From Methylomonas sp. AM2-LC (GTDB lineage: Bacteria; Pseudomonadota; Gammaproteobacteria; Methylococcales; Methylomonadaceae), in contig NZ_CP157005.1 in assembly GCF_039904985.1 (NCBI RefSeq), positions 1,426,001 through 1,490,000 of the forward strand: 64,000 nt of DNA, in the 5' to 3' direction. A program made the translations under genes and the position numbers. The notes under the pieces are model-generated. The model was not told the DNA's origin. It worked only from the letters and a program-made list of their open reading frames with translations, and searched no databases. Shown piece after piece: positions 17,862 to 26,885 of this stretch (position 1 is its first letter; every line of letters starts with the position of its first letter).

Positions 17862-19163
17862 TTATTCTTTACGCCTACTTTGGTGATTTTTCTTTTCCTG
17901 AGGTAGTGCTGAGGACGTTTCGGTATTTTCCGCAAGAGCCAAACCATCTTTTTGCGCTATGTCGATTTTGCTGCCTTCTTTCAAGCGGTCGATGCCTTCT
18001 ATGACCACGACTTCATTCGCCGCAAGATTATTGAGAACGGCAACTTTATCTTGTGCCGAAGTGCCTGGTGCTAAAGAAATATGGCGTAGTTCAGCCTTTT
18101 TATCAGAATTGATAACATACACATAAGGGCCTTGCGTGTCTTGTTGTAATGCGGCACTGGGTATCAATGTAACACCGGTTAATGTATCCAATAACATTTT
18201 TATGTTAACGAATTGATTGGCAAATAGCGTAGATTCAGTATTGTCAAATTGTGCTTTTAGCTTCAAAGTACCGGTAGTTGGGTCAATTTGATTATCAATA
18301 GCTGTCAGTTTGCCATCCGCCAGTTTATTGGTGCCTGCTCGATCATAAGCTTCAATCGGAATAGTCTGGTGGGTGCGCAAACGTTTAATAAGTGGTTGAA
18401 CCTTATCCTCTGGCAGGGTAAAAACCACGCTAATGGGTTGCATTTGTGTGATAACAACTAGGCCATTACTATCAGATGCATGGATAATATTACCTTGATC
18501 AATTTGCCGTAAGCCTACACGTCCAGTGATGGGGGCGGTAAGTTTGGCGTAATTAAGTTGCAGCTTTGCATTGTCCAGTTGTGATTTATCTATTTCAACG
18601 ACACCTTGATATTGCGTAATCAGTGCCGCTTGAGTGGCAGTTTGCTGTGCTGCGATAGACTCCTGTTCCAGCAATGTTTGATAGCGCCTGTAATCCAATT
18701 CTGCATTTTTTAGTAGTGCTTCGTCTTTTAGTAGTTGTCCTTCAGCTTGTTTTTGTAGTATTGCAAAGGGTCTGGGATCTATTTCCGCCAGTAGATCTCC
18801 CTCTTTAATCATTTGCCCTTCGGTAAATACAATATTTTTTAATTCACCATCTACCCGAGAATGTACTGTAACCGTTTTTAGAGCAGTAACCGTTCCTAAA
18901 CAATTTAGAAAAATGGGATAGTCTCCTTGGATCGCTGTTTCAACCGCTACTACAACAGCCTCATCCTCGTCGTGAAAGTGATCTCGGCCAGATCTGCGCT
19001 TATGTTTATCGGATTTATCCGTCAAAGCTGTTTTAGTCTCTGCTACTGTCGGTTGGTTGTTTTGATAAACATATACCCCGCCTGCAATGATTGTTACTAA
19101 CAACCCTAAAGAAACTATGCGTTTCCCACTATGTCCATAGGGTTTATTCTTAGTTTGATTCAT
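17862..19163 (-). CDS. mdtA: RND efflux periplasmic adaptor, MdtA-like
   Basis: It has 433 residues. An N-terminal anchor (~17-30) precedes a charged His/Asp-rich linker (KRRSGRDHFHDEDEA). The membrane-fusion core follows: a lipoyl half-motif VTVHSRVDGELKNIVFTEGQ and DLLAEIDPRPF, a coiled hairpin (~125-190), the second lipoyl half LTAPITGRVGLRQIDQGNII, and the beta-barrel and membrane-proximal domains. GRVGLRQID and the general layout match MdtA. The C-terminal tail (~400-433) is Lys/Arg-rich and may be disordered. It is first in the efflux operon. The 200 bp upstream (19164-19364) holds its promoter region, but no site stands out there. Confidence 0.88.
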   Translation of the reverse strand: MNQTKNKPYGHSGKRIVSLGLLVTIIAGGVYVYQNNQPTVAETKTALTDKSDKHKRRSGRDHFHDEDEAVVVAVETAIQGDYPIFLNCLGTVTALKTVTVHSRVDGELKNIVFTEGQMIKEGDLLAEIDPRPFAILQKQAEGQLLKDEALLKNAELDYRRYQTLLEQESIAAQQTATQAALITQYQGVVEIDKSQLDNAKLQLNYAKLTAPITGRVGLRQIDQGNIIHASDSNGLVVITQMQPISVVFTLPEDKVQPLIKRLRTHQTIPIEAYDRAGTNKLADGKLTAIDNQIDPTTGTLKLKAQFDNTESTLFANQFVNIKMLLDTLTGVTLIPSAALQQDTQGPYVYVINSDKKAELRHISLAPGTSAQDKVAVLNNLAANEVVVIEGIDRLKEGSKIDIAQKDGLALAENTETSSALPQEKKNHQSRRKE

Positions 19164-19364
19164 AAGAACTTAAATAGGTTACATGTTTTGCGCTATTCCA
19201 CAAAAATAGCTTAGTTGAATAGCGCAACTGTTTTAGATTAATGGTTATACACTTAACAAAGGCTACTTATTTCATAGTCTGGCAACGGGACAATCCTCAA
19301 CATATGATGATTTAGGTAAAAGTTCATGCACCCGTTGCGCAGTTTAAGGTTTAACTAATGTGTA

Positions 19365-19826
19365 TTATTCGCGTACACGAATCAAATCGTGACAGCTTTT
19401 GCAAGAAGCACCCACTTTACCAAATTGAGCTTTAATCTCAGCTGCATCTCCTGATGCTGCAACGCTTTGCAATTCATTGGCTTCTTTGATGAAAGTGGCT
19501 TCAATTTCTTTTACTTCATCCTTTTTTTGGAAATATTCTGGTTTTAAGCGGGTTGGTTTCCAACCTGTGCCTTGATCTGTGCCGGGGCCATAGAGTTCCA
19601 AAACACCCGAATTTGCAACTGCGGCTATGGCATTAGCCGCGGCAATTACTTGGTCTTTGTTATACGTTTCTGGATGATCTACCGCCTGAGACTTGATTTT
19701 GGCGGTATTCCAACCTAAGAAAGAGTAAGTAGATTGCCGAAATCTGATTTGATCCTCAACAGGCCCGGCAAAACTGCTGACTGTGGTAACGGCTAGAAAA
19801 ACGCCTAGCGCAAGTTTTTTTCTCAT
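19365..19826 (-). CDS. Cytochrome c' (class II, periplasmic)
   Basis: It has 153 residues with a signal peptide ending at SSFAGP (~1-21). The mature protein starts VEDQIRFRQSTYSFLGWNTAKI, the standard cytochrome c' helix A. Its single haem motif CKSCH (142-146) sits at the C-terminus, as expected for a four-helix class II cytochrome. Family members bind NO or CO at the open haem face and are linked to nitric oxide tolerance. The ATG has AAGGAG 8 nt upstream. It follows a cytochrome b561 gene by 46 bp, a common pairing in which b561 reduces the soluble cytochrome. Confidence 0.88.
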   Translation of the reverse strand: MRKKLALGVFLAVTTVSSFAGPVEDQIRFRQSTYSFLGWNTAKIKSQAVDHPETYNKDQVIAAANAIAAVANSGVLELYGPGTDQGTGWKPTRLKPEYFQKKDEVKEIEATFIKEANELQSVAASGDAAEIKAQFGKVGASCKSCHDLIRVRE

Positions 19827-19872
19827 GGATTTATCTCCTTAAGGTGTTGTGGTAGAAATTAAAATTTTAGGT

Positions 19873-20583
19873 TTAGGTGTGGGTCTGTGTAGCGGGTCGT
19901 TGAATACTGGCTTGCGGTGTGAGCAGTTTTGTAAGGCCCCCGTTCCATACTCCCCATACCAGACTGGCTGAGACTATGAGAGTTAATGTAAAGCGTAAAA
20001 GACTTACAGCGGTGATAGATACAGGTGCGAAAGATTTGGGAAGATCTTTCTTGCCAGTAATCATTGGCACAATAAGATTGGTTTTTTTAACTTTATGGTA
20101 AAAAACAATGGCACACACATGGATAGCAACCAGCAATATGAGTATATTTACTAGGCTGATATGCCAGCCGCTAAGTTTGTCACTGATGTCTTTGTCGACT
20201 AAATGAAAAAGTGGCCCTTCAAAAGCGATGTCGTCGTTGGCGAATAATCCTGTTACGACCAAAAGACTCAAACTAATCAACAAGGCTATTACCGCTAAAG
20301 CACCTACTGGATTATGACCAACACCTTGCCATTCACCTTTAACATAGGTTTTTAAACGTAAAATGGTAGGAAAAAAACTGCTAAATCGGGCGTGTGTTGT
20401 GCCAATAAAACCCCATATTAGGCGGAAAATGATTAAGCCTAATGCTAAACTGCCCAGACGACCATGCCAATCTGTGAGGGAGCCACCTAATTTACCGGTG
20501 ATATACGAACCTACTACTACTAGTACCAGTAACCAGTGAAACAGGCGTAACGGCCAGTCCCAGATATGAACGCTCACTTTCAT
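19873..20583 (-). CDS. Cytochrome b561-type membrane haem protein
   Basis: It has 236 residues. The N-terminal start VHIWDWPLRLFHWLLVLVVV is diagnostic for the bacterial b561/Ni-Fe-hydrogenase cytochrome b family. Helices lie at ~13-30, 40-60, 95-112 and 150-170, with His residues in DWPLRLFHW, TDWHGRLG and VNILILLVAIHVC placed to ligate two b haems. A fifth hydrophobic segment is near the C-terminus (~205-222). It probably passes quinol electrons to the cytochrome c' encoded 46 bp downstream. The stop of the upstream hydrolase gene is 15 bp before its start. Confidence 0.85.
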   Translation of the reverse strand: MKVSVHIWDWPLRLFHWLLVLVVVGSYITGKLGGSLTDWHGRLGSLALGLIIFRLIWGFIGTTHARFSSFFPTILRLKTYVKGEWQGVGHNPVGALAVIALLISLSLLVVTGLFANDDIAFEGPLFHLVDKDISDKLSGWHISLVNILILLVAIHVCAIVFYHKVKKTNLIVPMITGKKDLPKSFAPVSITAVSLLRFTLTLIVSASLVWGVWNGGLTKLLTPQASIQRPATQTHT

Positions 20584-20598
20584 CTTTTATTTTCCTGG

Positions 20599-21492
20599 TT
20601 AGCTATCACGTAAGTAGGTATTGAAAAAACTGATGGTTCTATCCCATGCCAATTTTGCGGTAGCCGCATCGTAGCGTGGTGTCGTGTTATTGTTAAACCC
20701 ATGTTGAACACCTGGATAAATATGAACTTCATAATTGACATTGGCTGCTTGCAAAGCAGATTCGTAAGCAGGCCAACCCGCATTGATACGTTCGTCAACA
20801 CCCGCATAATGAATTAATAAAGGGGCTTTGATTTTAGCTGCATCTGTTGCACTGGGTTGCACGCCATAAAAAGGTACACCTGCGGCTAAATCTGGAATTT
20901 TGGTTGCTAAGTAGTTCACTATGCCACCGCCATAGCAAAAGCCTACTGCCCCGACATTACCATTACCCTGTGGTAGTTTTTTTAATATGTGTGCCGCAGT
21001 CAGAAAATCTGCTTGAGTTTTTTCCTTATCTAGTTTTTGAAACAACTCGCGGGCTTTATCTTCATCACCTGGATAACCACCCAGGCTATACAGCCCATCC
21101 GGTGCAAAGGCAATAAAATTGTTAAGTGCCAGACGGCGGGTGATATCTTCAATGTGCGGATTAAGTCCTCGGTTTTCATGGATCACTAGCACGGTAGGGA
21201 GTTTGCCGGTGAAATGTGCTGGCTGTACCAGATAGCCGCGAATTTTGCCATTACCATGCGGCGATGGGTATTCAACAAAAGTCGCTTTGATACGTGGGTC
21301 GTTGTCTTTAACTTCCTGTGCTTGCGCAAACTTTGGATTCAATGCCTCAAGTAATGCTTCTGCCGATAAACCTAGCAGTGCGTATTTGGGGATTGAGGAT
21401 AGAAAATCACGTCGGCTAATATCTCCGTGTACGTATTTATCGAAAATTTGCAGTGCTTCCGGATGAAAGTCATGTGCTGTTTTTCGTGCCAT
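20599..21492 (-). CDS. Dienelactone hydrolase-family protein with Tat-like N-terminus
   Basis: It has 297 residues of alpha/beta-hydrolase fold. The catalytic triad is Cys in VGFCYGGGIVNYLA, Asp in YAGVDERINAGW and His in YPGVQHGFNNN, the dienelactone-hydrolase arrangement. A twin-arginine motif DISRRDFLSS lies at ~28-37, ahead of a short hydrophobic stretch and AQAQ, giving an unusually long n-region. Similar N-terminally extended DLH proteins exist, and the true ester or lactone substrate is unknown. GGAG stands 8 nt before the ATG. Cytochrome b561 and c' follow in the same direction with short gaps, so this is the first gene of a three-gene unit. Confidence 0.85.
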   Translation of the reverse strand: MARKTAHDFHPEALQIFDKYVHGDISRRDFLSSIPKYALLGLSAEALLEALNPKFAQAQEVKDNDPRIKATFVEYPSPHGNGKIRGYLVQPAHFTGKLPTVLVIHENRGLNPHIEDITRRLALNNFIAFAPDGLYSLGGYPGDEDKARELFQKLDKEKTQADFLTAAHILKKLPQGNGNVGAVGFCYGGGIVNYLATKIPDLAAGVPFYGVQPSATDAAKIKAPLLIHYAGVDERINAGWPAYESALQAANVNYEVHIYPGVQHGFNNNTTPRYDAATAKLAWDRTISFFNTYLRDS

Positions 21493-21807
21493 CTAGAAAA
21501 CTCCATAAAAAATAAAAATGCTCTGTGTCTGTCATAGCCGAACTGCTAGCAGATACTAATGTGCAATGACGGTGAGTGTTTAAACTGACTCTTATCGTTA
21601 AGTTTTTTGTAACTATTCACCTGGTTTAAATCCATTCCGATATTCAGCAAACAGAATATATACGGGCAGTTTGTACTCGCCAGAAACCAAAGTATTAACA
21701 AAAGTCCGTGTTTTTGCTTATGCAGTAATTATGCGTAAGGAGTACGAACTTACCAATGAGTTTACTTAGGTAAATTGACTTAATAGTTATAATTTTCAAA
21801 GTGTTGT

Positions 21808-22782
21808 CTATTTTACTCGTCCTGAATATCCCGCAGTTTTTAAAGCAATTTTATAAGCCGAACCGCGACCAACTATAAATAAAGTTTTTTTGTCTTTACC
21901 CACAAAAGCAATATTTTGCGGTTTTTTCGGTACAGGAATAATGCCTAGCGCTTCACCTTTGTCTGTGAAAACCTCTATACCAAGATTCGAAACCGCAAAA
22001 ACTCTGCCTTCCGCATCAATAGCCAGTCCATCTGCACCACTAGACCAAACATTGTCTGTTTGACTCCATCCCTGTAATTTTGCGAAATTCCTTTTACCGC
22101 TAATAGAACCGTCTGAGGCAATATCGTAAGCCAGCAAATATTCACCCGCTGTGTTGGCCACATACAGGGTTTTTTCATTGGGACTTAATTGGATGCCATT
22201 TGGACGTTCAATGTCGGCAGGTGTTGCCAGTCGTTTAAGATCTCCAATCGGTGAAATGTAATAAACGCCTGGATTTGATCGCGGAGGATTTGGGTTCTCT
22301 TTACTGGCGCGAGTGCCGCTGTCGGTAAAATAAATTCCACCGTTTTTAGCCAGTACTAAATCATTCGGACGCTGAAAAGCTGTACCCGCAAAATTTTCGG
22401 CCAACACTTTTTCCTTGCCGGCGGGATAAATAATGCCAACCTTTGTATTTAAGGTTTGTACCGCAATTAATTCACCACTGGGTGTAAAGGCCAAGCCATT
22501 AGCTCCATTGGTATTTTCCAGAAACGTTGAGATAGTATTGTCGATTCCAACCCGCGTAATTCGATTAGCAGTGGTTTCGGTGAAAATAGCGCTACCGTCT
22601 GGCAGAGAAATAGGCCCTTCCGTGCCGTTAAAGCCTTCTTTAATTAATTCAACTTTGGTTCCTGCATCTGCTACACCCGGTATCGAAGTAACGACACTAT
22701 CCTCTGCCTTTACTGAGCCTGTTAGTGCTATAACAATGGCAAGTGACAGTACACTCCTTTGTATAGGTTTTATAAAAGACAT
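21808..22782 (-). CDS. SMP-30/gluconolactonase-like exported beta-propeller
   Basis: It has 324 residues with a signal peptide ending GSVKAEDS (~1-27). FNGTEGPISLPDGSAIFTET, RPNDLVLAKNGGIYFTDSG and RPNGIQLSPNEKTLYVANT are the metal-binding Glu, Asn and Asp blocks of SMP-30/LRE lactonases. SGADGLAIDAEGRVFAVSNL provides the last Asp. These six-bladed propellers hydrolyse sugar or other lactones with Ca or Zn. The gene follows exbD by 84 bp on the same strand and may share the TonB operon transcript. 21493-21807 upstream of the next unit contains no clear site. Confidence 0.85.
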   Translation of the reverse strand: MSFIKPIQRSVLSLAIVIALTGSVKAEDSVVTSIPGVADAGTKVELIKEGFNGTEGPISLPDGSAIFTETTANRITRVGIDNTISTFLENTNGANGLAFTPSGELIAVQTLNTKVGIIYPAGKEKVLAENFAGTAFQRPNDLVLAKNGGIYFTDSGTRASKENPNPPRSNPGVYYISPIGDLKRLATPADIERPNGIQLSPNEKTLYVANTAGEYLLAYDIASDGSISGKRNFAKLQGWSQTDNVWSSGADGLAIDAEGRVFAVSNLGIEVFTDKGEALGIIPVPKKPQNIAFVGKDKKTLFIVGRGSAYKIALKTAGYSGRVK

Positions 22783-22866
22783 TTGTTCTCCGTATCTTGA
22801 ATATGAGTAGTTTAGGGCAGTGCTGATAAATTAAAACAAACCAACACTGCCAGCATATAAATCAAC

Positions 22867-23274
22867 CTAGTTAGGAATAGTTAATACCGAAAGCTTTGTG
22901 ACCCCTGCACGCTCAATGGAAGACATGACTTTAGCTACCGTGCCATACTGAACGGCATCATCTGCGTTAAGATTTAAAGCCAACTCAGGATCTGCCGCTT
23001 TGCGGTTTTTGAGTTCATTTTCAATGGCATCAACTGGGTATTCTTGTTTATCAAGAAAAACTTTACCTTGTGCATCCACACTTAAATAAATGGCCGCTTT
23101 TTCTTCTGGTGGTGCGGTTTCAGCAGTTTTTGGCAGGTTAACGTGGATAGCCTGCGTCAATAATGGTGCGGTCACAATAAATACCACCAGGAGTACCAAC
23201 ATTACATCGACCAATGGCGTAACATTGATTTCACCCATTACATCATCGCCATCATCTTGAGTTTTAAATGCCAT
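22867..23274 (-). CDS. exbD: ExbD/TolR-family energy-transduction protein
   Basis: It has 135 residues with one N-terminal helix. MGEINVTPLVDVMLVLLVVF contains the essential membrane Asp of ExbD (NVTPLVDVMLVLL), and LLTQAIHVNLPKTAET is the usual start of the periplasmic domain. It overlaps exbB by one base (TAATG). With ExbB it forms the proton channel that energises TonB. Confidence 0.93.
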   Translation of the reverse strand: MAFKTQDDGDDVMGEINVTPLVDVMLVLLVVFIVTAPLLTQAIHVNLPKTAETAPPEEKAAIYLSVDAQGKVFLDKQEYPVDAIENELKNRKAADPELALNLNADDAVQYGTVAKVMSSIERAGVTKLSVLTIPN

Positions 23275-24053
23275 TATGCATGCGCCTCTTTCGCTAGTAA
23301 TTCATCGTGAGTATTAACAGTTTCTTTGCCACTGGTTTTTTTGCCACCGGTAATATCAGTCAGTCGCGAAGACGTAGTTGCTTGTTTATTGTTTAATCGC
23401 TCGATCACAAATGAACTTTTTAGTGCTAAGTGAATAAAATCAATAGCAAAATCGTCCAGATAGGCCCAGATTACTTTATTGCGGCGAATAAAAAAGTTAT
23501 AGCCAATCACGGCAGGTACCGCAACAGCAATCCCAACCGCTGTTGCCACCAAAGCTTCACCAATAGGACCTGCTACGACTTCAAGACTGGCTGAACCACT
23601 TTTACTAATATTGGTTAATGCCCCCATAATGCCCCAAACCGTACCGAATAAGCCAACGAATGGCGATACACTGCCTATGGTTGCCAAAATGGCCAGACCA
23701 CTTTCTAGGGAACCACGTTCTTTTTGCATTTGTTGACGTAAACGTCTATCCAGCAATTCTTGACGGTCCCAAGTGTGCTCCAAATCATGGGTGGTGGCAT
23801 TATCATCGGTTTCTATTAAGGTCGTAAAACCAATGCCAGCGACGCGTGCTGCCGGCCCGTGCTGATTTTCCAGTTGCGAAGCAGCCAGAATATTGGGGGC
23901 AGTCCAGAATTTTTTGCCAAAATTACGGTTGTAATAGGAAATTCGTAGATGCTGGATACCTTTAATCAAGATTAAAGACCAGGTGATAACAGATGCGCCA
24001 ATCAATAGAGACAGCGTACCATCGACGATAACGTTAGTTGAAATATCAGACAT
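23274..24053 (-). CDS. exbB: ExbB/TolQ/MotA-family proton channel protein
   Basis: It has 259 residues and three helices. The first is near the N-terminus (LSLLIGASVITWSLILIKGI). The other two are the conserved pair in LAILATIGSVSPFVGLFGTV and IGEALVATAVGIAVAVPAVI, with the GLFGTVWGIM signature. About 50 C-terminal cytoplasmic residues are charged. It lies 16 bp after tonB and overlaps exbD. Confidence 0.93.
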   Translation of the reverse strand: MSDISTNVIVDGTLSLLIGASVITWSLILIKGIQHLRISYYNRNFGKKFWTAPNILAASQLENQHGPAARVAGIGFTTLIETDDNATTHDLEHTWDRQELLDRRLRQQMQKERGSLESGLAILATIGSVSPFVGLFGTVWGIMGALTNISKSGSASLEVVAGPIGEALVATAVGIAVAVPAVIGYNFFIRRNKVIWAYLDDFAIDFIHLALKSSFVIERLNNKQATTSSRLTDITGGKKTSGKETVNTHDELLAKEAHA

Positions 24054-24069
24054 TTAAATAACCTCAGAA

Positions 24070-24879
24070 TTATAAATTAAAAGAAATTGGCACTGTTACC
24101 CAGCCATCAATCGGGGTATCTCCACGCATTGCGGGTACAAAAGACCATTTGTTTACTGCTTTTATGGCTGCATCATCCAGTTCCTTGTGGCCACTGGATT
24201 TTGCTAAGCTGACGCTGTTGGGTTTACCATCCGCTTGAACATGAACTTTCAATAACACTTTGCCTTCCCAAGCCATTTCCTGTGCAAGATCAGGATATTC
24301 CGGTGCCGGATTATGCAGATAATCAGCGCCCGCTGTAGGTGCGGTTACTTTTTCCTGTACAACGGGTGCTGGTGGAGCAGGGGGGGCGGTAGATGCCGTT
24401 GGCACTGCTTCAGTTACCGGGCTGGGAGTAGGCTGAGGAGCCTGTTCTACCACTTTGGGAACTGGTTTAGGTTTTGGTGGTTTTAACGGCACAGCGTTTA
24501 CAATGGGTGGTTTTGGCTGCACAATAGGCGGTGGCGGCGCAACCGGTTTAGGTTGTGGTCTGGTTAGGGTAATTTGCACTTTAGGTGGTGGCTTAATGGC
24601 TTCTACAATTTCCTGTTCAAACGAAAGTCCTTCAAAATGTGAAATGACGGTGTTATGAACTAATAGTGTCAATATGCCGATCAAAAAATAATCGACGATT
24701 TTGTGATCATTATTTTTTGCATTAAATTTAAAACTGCCAATGGCAGCAGCAATGGCTGTTGGATTGAAGTTTTCTGCTAAAGTATGGTTGGATGTATTGA
24801 GTGTAATTACTTTTGCCGATTCCCAACTGCTGGTTTCCCCCTGAGTAAATTTTTCTAACGTGGCTGCATGACTGCTCAT
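24070..24879 (-). CDS. tonB: TonB with unusually long cytoplasmic N-terminus
   Basis: It has 269 residues. The membrane anchor is at ~65-82 (YFLIGILTLLVHNTVISHF), preceded by about 60 soluble residues; most TonBs begin with the anchor. The anchor His expected in TonB (SxxxH pattern) could be LLVHN. A Pro/Lys/Val-rich rod follows (~95-175), then the C-terminal domain AGADYLHNPAPEYPDLAQEM with LKVHVQADGKPNSVSLAKSS and WSFVPAMRGDTPIDGWV. It is first in the tonB-exbB-exbD order, about 100 bp downstream of a sigma-54-type promoter. Confidence 0.92.
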   Translation of the reverse strand: MSSHAATLEKFTQGETSSWESAKVITLNTSNHTLAENFNPTAIAAAIGSFKFNAKNNDHKIVDYFLIGILTLLVHNTVISHFEGLSFEQEIVEAIKPPPKVQITLTRPQPKPVAPPPPIVQPKPPIVNAVPLKPPKPKPVPKVVEQAPQPTPSPVTEAVPTASTAPPAPPAPVVQEKVTAPTAGADYLHNPAPEYPDLAQEMAWEGKVLLKVHVQADGKPNSVSLAKSSGHKELDDAAIKAVNKWSFVPAMRGDTPIDGWVTVPISFNL

Positions 24880-25491
24880 TTTGATTGTCCTGTATAAAAT
24901 TAAATAGCTGTCTTATTGATTAGCCGGAAGAATGCTGTTGTGCTTGTTTAATCAAGTTAGAACAGGTTCAGTTCCTTATGCTATTTATTGCACGACTCAT
25001 GCCAAATTTTGAAAGTTGAGTATTTAATTAGTAAATTATGTGTTTATTAGTAACAAGTTAATGTTTAATATAGAGAAAATTAATAAATATATTGGTGTTT
25101 TTGTTGCGTGTAAGTACTGCCTCTCTGGAAATTAAAAAAATAAGTAACTGCTAGGTTGTTTGTAAATCAGCAGAATTTTGTTGCTGTTGTTTGTCTGGTG
25201 TTTTTTTATCAACAGTATGAGTTGAAAATACTGTACATGACTAAATAAATACTCACTAAATGGTTTGTTTTCTGCAATGATAATTTGTCAGCTTTTTATT
25301 GCCGTCAAATTTAAAGGGTATGGATGTCTGCGGTTATATTGGTGCTGCCTTAATCCTCTCGTATTAAGGGTGGTTAAGCATATTTATAAAACGGCTAAAA
25401 CAAAAAAGAGGCTAATTTCTGTATCGATAATTAAATTGAGTCATAGTCTGCTACGACTGGGTTTTGAAAGTACGCGTGTAAAATAAATACA
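24880..25491. other. 611-bp gene-free stretch holding the tonB promoter
   Basis: The region contains the sigma-54 site at 24989-25004 and, near 25350-25370, a small inverted repeat (CCTTAAT / ATTAAGG). A 73-codon plus-strand frame (25265-25486) has no ribosome-binding site or protein-like composition, so I do not call it. Confidence 0.55.
24989..25004 (-). promoter_or_regulatory. Sigma-54 promoter of tonB-exbB-exbD
   Basis: The minus strand reads TGGCATGAGTCGTGCA. The -24 box TGGCATG is exact, and the -12 box GTGCA differs from TTGCW at one base. GG and GC are 10 nt apart. Predicted start near 24978, about 100 nt before the tonB ATG. Sigma-54 control of a TonB system is unusual and links it to the other such promoters in this window. 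Confidence 0.65.
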
Positions 25492-26766
25492 TTAGATTGT
25501 TGTAGTGTCTGCGATTGATAAACTAATCGGCAAAGGACCTTTTAACGCCTGCATAATTAAACTGGCTGGTTGCTTGTAATAAATCAATTTAGCCATAGCC
25601 TGCATATAACGATTAATATGTTTAAAATACTTTTTATAGCTGGGGCATAAATAATTGAGTCCAGGTTCACCCTGCAAAGTCTGTTTGAAGCGATTTTTCG
25701 GGCATTCTCCGTGACAGGCAAATAAGAATTCGCATTGTTTACAATCCCTTGGTAGCGTTGCTGATTTTGTTTTACCAAACCTGATTTGCTGCGCAGAATC
25801 TGCTAGCGCCGCTATATCATTGTTTTGCAGATTACCCAAGCGATAATCCGGATACATATAGTGATCACAAGAATAAACGTCGCCATTGTGTTCAACAATT
25901 AAAGCCTTACCACAATTTTCTGAGAATAAGCACACATTTGCTGGTAACTTTAACCAGGAAGCCAGTGCCCATTCAAAATTCATCACATAGACTTTTCCAA
26001 CATCCTGTTTGATCCATTCATTAAATATAGCTACCAGAAAATCACCATAGGCTGCAGGTTCAACACTCTGTTCTGTGACAGGTAACAATGATTCGGTATC
26101 TGGTATAGCAAAACTAAGCCCTAAATTCTCGGTATCTAGTGGTACAACGCGTTCCACGACCGGATTAAATTGCAGATGAAAAAGATCGTGTTGTTTAAAA
26201 AAATCATAAACACGTATTGGATGTTTGCATAATTCTCGCGTAACTGTTACCAATACATTAAATTCAATTTGATAGTTTTTTAAATATTCAATGCCTTGCA
26301 TAACGGCGTCAAAAGTTGGCTTGCCTTGTTTGTTAACCCGATGAGCATTGTGTAAATCACGCGGGCCATCTAGACTGATTCCCACCATAAATTTTTCAGC
26401 TGCTAAAAACTGGCACCATTCCTTATTTAATAACACACCGTTAGTTTGTAGACTGTTACGGATAGTTTTACCCTTTGCAAATTCTTGTTGAATCATTACC
26501 GCTTGTTGATAGAAAGCCAAGCCGCGCAGCATGGGTTCGCCCCCTTGCCAAGTGAAAAGTACCTCAGATGAGTTTTCACTACTAATGTTCTGTTTTATGT
26601 AGCTACGCAATACTTCTTCTGACATTAAAAAACGTTGCCCTGTTGGAAACAATTGTTCTTTTTCCAAATAAAAGCAATAGTTGCAATCCAGATTACAAAT
26701 GGGGCCTACCGGTTTAGCCATGAGGTGTAGGCCTGGGGTCTGATCTGTTGTTTCCATGTTGTACAT
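25492..26766 (-). CDS. Radical-SAM anaerobic sulfatase-maturating enzyme (anSME)
   Basis: It has 424 residues. The radical SAM cluster motif is C24-x3-C28-x2-C31 (PICNLDCNYCFYLEK), followed by FTWQGGEPMLRG. The C-terminal SPASM region has CLFSENCGKALIVEHNGDVY, CDHYMYPDYRLGN and CKQCEFLFACHGECPKNRF, supplying the two auxiliary 4Fe-4S clusters. QTNGVLLN and FMVGISLDGP are further anSME landmarks. The enzyme oxidises a Ser or Cys of a sulfatase to formylglycine without oxygen. Its client is evidently the Ser-type sulfatase encoded 120 bp upstream in the same direction; a hairpin terminator lies between them, so the maturase is probably made at a lower level by read-through. The start could be Met1 or Met4. 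Confidence 0.92.
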   Translation of the reverse strand: MYNMETTDQTPGLHLMAKPVGPICNLDCNYCFYLEKEQLFPTGQRFLMSEEVLRSYIKQNISSENSSEVLFTWQGGEPMLRGLAFYQQAVMIQQEFAKGKTIRNSLQTNGVLLNKEWCQFLAAEKFMVGISLDGPRDLHNAHRVNKQGKPTFDAVMQGIEYLKNYQIEFNVLVTVTRELCKHPIRVYDFFKQHDLFHLQFNPVVERVVPLDTENLGLSFAIPDTESLLPVTEQSVEPAAYGDFLVAIFNEWIKQDVGKVYVMNFEWALASWLKLPANVCLFSENCGKALIVEHNGDVYSCDHYMYPDYRLGNLQNNDIAALADSAQQIRFGKTKSATLPRDCKQCEFLFACHGECPKNRFKQTLQGEPGLNYLCPSYKKYFKHINRYMQAMAKLIYYKQPASLIMQALKGPLPISLSIADTTTI

Positions 26767-26802
26767 CTAAATTATCAGAGTGGGGAAGGTGGTAGCTATT
26801 GG

Positions 26803-26877
26803 AAAAAAACGAAGAGCCGATAACTTGATTTATGGAACAGAGCAGTGGCTGTTGCTTTAATAAATCAGTTATCGGGC
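26803..26877 (-). terminator. Hairpin terminator/attenuator between sulfatase and maturase
   Basis: Arms of 18 bases, GCCGATAACTTGATTTAT (26816-26833) and ATAAATCAGTTATCGGGC (26860-26877), are complementary apart from one bulge per arm. On the minus strand the stem is followed, after CTCTTCG-like sequence, by seven T (26809-26803). It lies just after the sulfatase stop and would limit transcription into the anSME gene. Confidence 0.7.
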
Positions 26878-26885
26878 TAGATTTG

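Noticed and set aside
25265..25486. 73-codon plus-strand frame upstream of the anSME gene
   Set aside because: No ribosome-binding site, no protein-like pattern, and it ends next to the anSME stop in a region with no other gene signals.
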